From Luedemannella flava (GTDB lineage Bacteria > Actinomycetota > Actinomycetes > Mycobacteriales > Micromonosporaceae): a DNA stretch of 64,000 nt. Every line of letters starts with the position of its first letter. The stretch's first letter is position 1. Positions 59,850 through 64,000 of the stretch are shown one piece after another. The DNA lies in the NCBI RefSeq assembly GCF_039528515.1, contig NZ_BAAALT010000020.1, forward strand, positions 29,176 to 93,175, written 5' to 3'. Under the pieces are notes generated by a model. The model saw only the letters and a list, made by a program, of their open reading frames with translations, had not been told where the DNA came from and did no database searches. Made by a program: the position numbers and the translations under genes.

Positions 59850-62848
59850 GACAAGGTCCCCTTGCTCCCATTGCGCGCCACGGCGCGGCGTAGCTGGGCG
59901 GCGACGATGGCGGCCGCCACGGCGAACAGCACGGCTGCGGCCGCCCACGGTGCCAGCACCGCGCCCGGCGCGGGCCAGCGCGGCGGCGTGATCGCCACCA
60001 CGTTGTCCACGAAGATCGGCAGTTGGTCGCCGGCGACGATCCAGGCCAGGGCCGCCGCGCCGAGGCCGAGCACGCTGCCGGCGAGCACGACCGTCAGGTT
60101 GCCCCACAGCGCCGCCCGGCGTACGTCGCGCCGGCGCAGGCCCTGCCAGCGCAGGAAGCGCAGGTCGTCGGCGCGCCGGCGGCGGTCGACGGCCGCGACC
60201 AGGCCGATGCCACCCACCGCGAGCAGGATGCCGAACGCGGCGGCCACCACGTAGAACCACAGCGCCAGCGCGGAACCTTCCCAGCCCAGCGCCGTCTCCT
60301 CGCCCGCGATGCCGACCCGCGCGCGCACCGGCAGGCCGGCCCCGCGCAGCCGCTCGATCACGTCGGCCGGCGCGGCCGAGGTGAGCCACACCTCGGCGCC
60401 GTTGATGCCCCCGTCGGTCTCCGCCGCGTAGGCCAGGTACTCCAGGTCGACGAGGATGCCGTTGGTGCCCAGCCGGGGCAGCGACACCGGCTTGGCGACC
60501 CGCACCACGCCCAGCTGCTGGCCGTCGAAGCCGGTGATCTCCTTGCGGAACGGCAGCTCCCCGGTCGACGCCATGGGCAGCGGCGTGGGCGCGTCCACGG
60601 GGATGGCGGTGATGACGTTCCCCGTCCAGCCGGAGCCGGACACCCGCAGGCCGTCGCCGTCGGGACGGACCACGGAGCCGCCCTGGTCGTTGGCGCTCGT
60701 CCACCGGTCGGGCGCGGTGAGCTGCTCGGGGCCGAGGACGACGGCGCCCCCCACGGACAGACCGTGCAGGACGATCTCGATCTGGCCCGAGTCCGTGGTG
60801 ACGAGGTAGAACCGGGCGATCCGGCAGCCGTCCACGCAGCCGGGCACCCTGGCCGGGTACGTGTGCCGGCCGGGGCGCAGCATGCCCAGCGACACGTCGA
60901 ACGCGCCGTTCCCGTTGAGCGGCGTCAGGCTCAGCTTCGCCTCGACGGAGAACGTGGTGGTGTTGGCCACGTCGACTGTGAGGGCGGTGCCCTTCACCAC
61001 GAACGGCGCGGTCGTGGCCGGGCGCAGCAGCTTCGCGACCTGGCCGGCGTCGGCCGGGCCGAAGTCGGGTCGCCACTGCGCGACGGTCGCGAGCCGGCTG
61101 GTGTCGACGGCGAGGCCGGGCAGGTCGCCCTCGTTGGTCGGCACCGGGGCGACCGCCATCGCGAACTCGCCCGCCGGGTCGACCTTACGCACGGCCGACA
61201 GCAACTGTTGCAGGCTCACGCTGTCCAGGCGCACGACGCTGTCGGCGCCCACCGCGATGGTGGCCCGGTCGTGGCGGGCGCGGGCGGCCACGTCGACGCC
61301 GGCGGCGGCGAAGCCGAGCAGGGCCGTGGCCACGGTGAGCAGTACGAGCAGCCGGTGGCTGCCGGGCCGGCGGGCCAGCTGCACGGCGGCCAGGCCCAGG
61401 CCGAGCCGGCCCCGGCGCATCGCGGTGCGGGCGACCATGCCGGCCAGCGGCACCACGGCACGCGCCGCGAGCAGCGCGACGGCCGCGATGACGAGGCCGG
61501 GCAGCAGCGTGGCGATCCCCTCGAAGCCGCCACCACCCTGACGGAGCTGGAAGGCGGCGGCCACGGCGAGGGCCACCACGAGGACCTCCAGCATCACCGA
61601 CCGCCAGGCCCGGCCCCGGCCGGCGACCCGGCGCAGCAGCTCGGCGACCGAGCTGCTCAGCTCGCGGCGCAGGCCGAAGAACGCGGCCACGAGCGCGCCG
61701 CCGAGGGCGGCGGCCGCGTACGGCAGGGTGTCCAGCGACGGGCCGACGACCGTGTCGAAGCGCAGCCACGCCACGAGCGCGACGGCCGCGTGGCCCAGGG
61801 CGTACCCGAGCGGGACGCCGAGCAGGATCATGAGGATGACCTCGCCGCTGGCCAGCCACCACCGGCGCAGCGGGCTCGCGCCGCGCAGGGCGACCAGCCC
61901 GAGCTCGTAGCGGCGCCCGGCCGTGCCGTAGGAGACGGCGAGATAGATGACGAACAGACACAGCGCGACGAGCGGCACGAACGCGATCGGCACGAGCGTG
62001 TGCGCGGTGTCCATGCTGGCCTGGATGCGTTCCAGCAGCTTCGGGATCTCGGTCGACACGATGAGCATCTGCGACTCGCCGAGGGCCGCCGTCACCCCGT
62101 CCACGGCCTCGCGCAGGTCGGCCAGGCTCTCGGGGGTGACCGCGTCGGCCCGCAGGATCGCGTCCATCCCCTGCCACTGCGTCGACTGGTTGAGGTAGCC
62201 GATGGTCCGCCGGCTCATGAACACGGGCTCGGCGCGCTGGCCCTTGCCGTCGAGGGCGAAGTAGCTGGAGCGGCCCCAGTACAGGTCGTCGGGGTCGGTG
62301 GGCTCGTAGGTGCCGACGACGTTGAGCACGTGCGGGTTGCCGGCGGGATAGGCCACGCCCGACGACGGGTCGTACTTGACCTCGTCGGTGGTGACCCGGG
62401 TGCCCGGGACGATCCCGGTCCGCCGCGCGGTCTGCTCGCCGATGACGACCTCGTAGTTGCCCTGCGAGCAGCGCCCCCGGACCATCGTCAGGTGCGCGCA
62501 GGTGTCCTCACGGAACACCACCCGCGAGATCTCCGCCCCGGGGCCGAAGCCGAACATGGAGATCTCGACCGAGTACACCTGGTCGAAGCCGGGCAGACCG
62601 AGCACCGCGGGCACGAACTGGGTGAAGTCGCTGGACGCGTTGATCCCCTCGGACGACACCGCGCCCAGCGAGAGCATCCGCTCGTTCGCGGTGGCGTGCT
62701 CCGCCTCGTGTTCGACGATCGCGGCGTCGACGGCGCGCAGGCTGGCCGGCCCGGCGACCGCCGCCCCGGTCGTGAAGGCGCACAGCAGCAGCACCGTCAA
62801 CGCCTGCGCGCGGCGGGCCCGCAGCATCGCGAGGACCAGGGCGATCAC
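59846..62848 (-). CDS. FtsX/MacB-like ABC permease
   Basis: 1000 residues. An N-terminal helix (QALTVLLLCAFTTGAA) is followed by a large extracytoplasmic domain and several helices (PIAFVPLVALCLFVIYLAV). A second extracytoplasmic domain of about 330 residues (PNEGDLPGLAVDTSRLA onward) and four C-terminal helices follow. The arrangement is that of long actinobacterial FtsX-family exporters. The GTG at 62848 overlaps the stop of the next permease gene (GTGA). Probably works with the ATPase downstream to move a lipid, peptide or lipoprotein signal. Substrate unknown. Confidence 0.85.
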   Translation of the reverse strand: MIALVLAMLRARRAQALTVLLLCAFTTGAAVAGPASLRAVDAAIVEHEAEHATANERMLSLGAVSSEGINASSDFTQFVPAVLGLPGFDQVYSVEISMFGFGPGAEISRVVFREDTCAHLTMVRGRCSQGNYEVVIGEQTARRTGIVPGTRVTTDEVKYDPSSGVAYPAGNPHVLNVVGTYEPTDPDDLYWGRSSYFALDGKGQRAEPVFMSRRTIGYLNQSTQWQGMDAILRADAVTPESLADLREAVDGVTAALGESQMLIVSTEIPKLLERIQASMDTAHTLVPIAFVPLVALCLFVIYLAVSYGTAGRRYELGLVALRGASPLRRWWLASGEVILMILLGVPLGYALGHAAVALVAWLRFDTVVGPSLDTLPYAAAALGGALVAAFFGLRRELSSSVAELLRRVAGRGRAWRSVMLEVLVVALAVAAAFQLRQGGGGFEGIATLLPGLVIAAVALLAARAVVPLAGMVARTAMRRGRLGLGLAAVQLARRPGSHRLLVLLTVATALLGFAAAGVDVAARARHDRATIAVGADSVVRLDSVSLQQLLSAVRKVDPAGEFAMAVAPVPTNEGDLPGLAVDTSRLATVAQWRPDFGPADAGQVAKLLRPATTAPFVVKGTALTVDVANTTTFSVEAKLSLTPLNGNGAFDVSLGMLRPGRHTYPARVPGCVDGCRIARFYLVTTDSGQIEIVLHGLSVGGAVVLGPEQLTAPDRWTSANDQGGSVVRPDGDGLRVSGSGWTGNVITAIPVDAPTPLPMASTGELPFRKEITGFDGQQLGVVRVAKPVSLPRLGTNGILVDLEYLAYAAETDGGINGAEVWLTSAAPADVIERLRGAGLPVRARVGIAGEETALGWEGSALALWFYVVAAAFGILLAVGGIGLVAAVDRRRRADDLRFLRWQGLRRRDVRRAALWGNLTVVLAGSVLGLGAAALAWIVAGDQLPIFVDNVVAITPPRWPAPGAVLAPWAAAAVLFAVAAAIVAAQLRRAVARNGSKGTLS

Positions 62849-64000
62849 GAGCGGCCTCCCGGCTGCCAGACCCGCACGGTGCGGATCATCTGGGCGGTCG
62901 CCACCGCGGTGGCCCCCGCGAGCACCACGACCGCCACGGCGGCCGCCACGAGGAGCGGGACGGGTTCGGCCCCGGTCCGTAGCGGCAGCACCTCCCAGCC
63001 GTCGGTGAAGATCGGCGACGCGGCGCTGACGATGAGCCGCGCGAGCACCGCCGCCAGCAATCCGGCGAGTACGGCGCCGCCGACCAGCGCGCCGTAGCTG
63101 GCGTAGCCGGCCAGGCGCACCACCCGGTGGGGCACGCCCTGCGCCCGCAGCGCGGCGAGCTCGGCGGCGCGCGGCCGCCGCTCGACGGCCGCCACGACGA
63201 ACAGTGACCCGGCGGCGAGGGCGAGGCCGACGAGCGCGGTGAAGACCAGGTAACGCAGCGCGGCGGCCGGACCCTGCCGGGCGTACCGGTCGGCGACGTC
63301 GGCGGCCGTGCGCCGGTTCAGCACGGTCAGGCCGGCATCGGCCAGCCGCTCGGTGATCGCGGCGGGCGCGTCGGCGGTGAGCCAGACCTCGTAGCTGACC
63401 GCTTCGTTCGCGGCGGTGCTGGTCCGCGCGGCCGCGGTGAGGTCGACGAGCATCGCGTCGTTGCCGAACCCGGGCAGCACGTCGGCCTTCAGGGCGATGC
63501 GGTACGGGACCTCGTCGATGCCGAGCGGCGCGATCCGGTTGTCGCCGATCGGGTCGGCCGACGGCACCTTGCCGGCGCGGATCACGGGCAGCGGCACCGC
63601 CGCGTCGGCCACGAACACCCGACGGTCGGCCCGGCGCTGCTCGCCGGCGGGGAAGCCGTTGACGATGGACAGGACGCCATGCCCGGCCTCGACCTCGACG
63701 CCGCCGCCGTCGGGCACCACCGCGCCGCGCCAGCGGGACACGTCGCCGAACACGTCCGGCGTGACGACGACACCGGCCGGCCCGTCGAGGCGGTGCAGCG
63801 ACACGGCCGTGCCCGCGCCGCCGAGCACCAGGAAGCTGACCAGCCGGCACGGGCGCTCGGCCGGGCAGTTGGTGAGCTCGATCGGGTACGTGTGACTGCC
63901 GGCGCGGATCGGGCCGAGCCGCAACGTCTGCGTCTCGCCGTTCGCGCGGGCGATGGTGACGTCGAGGCGGGGCAGCGGGCCGCCGGCGCCCGGGCCGGCG
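62845..64000 (-). CDS. FtsX/MacB-like ABC permease, 5' end outside window
   Basis: The open frame continues to the right edge (384 codons visible) with no start. The visible part has an extracytoplasmic domain (LRLGPIRAGSHTYPIELT) related to that of the downstream permease. Three or four helices follow: LVFTALVGLALAAGSLFVVAA, YASYGALVGGAVLAGLLAAVLA and LLVAAAVAVVVLAGATAV. It ends WQPGGRS. It is the first visible gene of the coupled export operon (62845, 59846, 58965). The two permeases probably form a heterodimer. Confidence 0.78.
   Translation of the reverse strand, partial: AGPGAGGPLPRLDVTIARANGETQTLRLGPIRAGSHTYPIELTNCPAERPCRLVSFLVLGGAGTAVSLHRLDGPAGVVVTPDVFGDVSRWRGAVVPDGGGVEVEAGHGVLSIVNGFPAGEQRRADRRVFVADAAVPLPVIRAGKVPSADPIGDNRIAPLGIDEVPYRIALKADVLPGFGNDAMLVDLTAAARTSTAANEAVSYEVWLTADAPAAITERLADAGLTVLNRRTAADVADRYARQGPAAALRYLVFTALVGLALAAGSLFVVAAVERRPRAAELAALRAQGVPHRVVRLAGYASYGALVGGAVLAGLLAAVLARLIVSAASPIFTDGWEVLPLRTGAEPVPLLVAAAVAVVVLAGATAVATAQMIRTVRVWQPGGRS

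Noticed and set aside
60023..63097. 1024-codon plus-strand ORF opposite the FtsX-like permeases
   Set aside because: His/Arg/Gln-rich shadow without recognisable domains; the permease frames have helices and linked starts.

Overview
This is a very GC-rich chromosomal window from an actinomycete. GTG starts, four-base start/stop overlaps and long polar operons are frequent. The mix of genes (GatCAB, LigA, a MetE-like protein, MnmA, cysteine desulfurase, EtfBA, a 1650-residue NAD-glutamate dehydrogenase, a MecA_N-type PBP) fits Micromonosporaceae (Actinoplanes, Micromonospora, Dactylosporangium). The family is an inference from gene content; no rRNA or tRNA gene was seen that could fix it.

Region 1 (1-17.3 kb) is a cell-surface polysaccharide locus. 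Three genes resembling WbpB/WbpD/WbpE should build a 3-acetamido nucleotide sugar. A large SGNH-tailed acyltransferase follows them. Around them lie four GT-B glycosyltransferases, an ALG5-like polyprenyl-phosphate glycosyltransferase, a many-pass GT-C-like membrane protein, an FkbM methyltransferase and a class I methyltransferase. A two-gene unit (GT4 enzyme plus an uncharacterised ~190-residue protein, joined by ATGA) is present twice.

Region 2 (17.3-26.2 kb) holds a PH-domain membrane protein, a nitroreductase, a PQQ-type sugar dehydrogenase lipoprotein, a membrane metallophosphoesterase, the gatCAB operon and a GGDEF-EAL protein. Region 3 (26.2-27 kb) is a repeat array. Region 4 (27-36.2 kb) is housekeeping: ligA, an ADP-ribosylglycohydrolase, a VOC protein, a MetE-like protein, mnmA, cysteine desulfurase (sulfur donor for MnmA) and etfBA. 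Region 5 (36.3-44.8 kb) is mixed: a GNAT enzyme, a HAD relic, an IlvG-like TPP enzyme, enoyl-CoA hydratase, small membrane proteins and ABC transporters. Region 6 (44.8-45.3 kb) is a second repeat array. Region 7 (45.4-64 kb) has a PBP, NAD-GDH, CadD-like transporter, ArsR/SRPBCC pair, NagZ-like GH3 with a divergent ROK regulator, an arginase-family enzyme, a YbbN-like thioredoxin and an FtsX/LolD-type ABC export operon running off the right edge.

The most unusual signal is not a gene. Two intergenic arrays (about 26294-26860 and 44818-45306) carry roughly a dozen 22-bp palindromic sites each. The sites are spaced at 42 bp with very little deviation, which is four turns of B-DNA. A lone copy lies at 54036-54057. 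The arms vary between units but largely remain complementary, so the DNA site or hairpin appears to be what is conserved. The second array also holds an N flanked by an exact 49-bp duplication, which is probably an assembly artefact.
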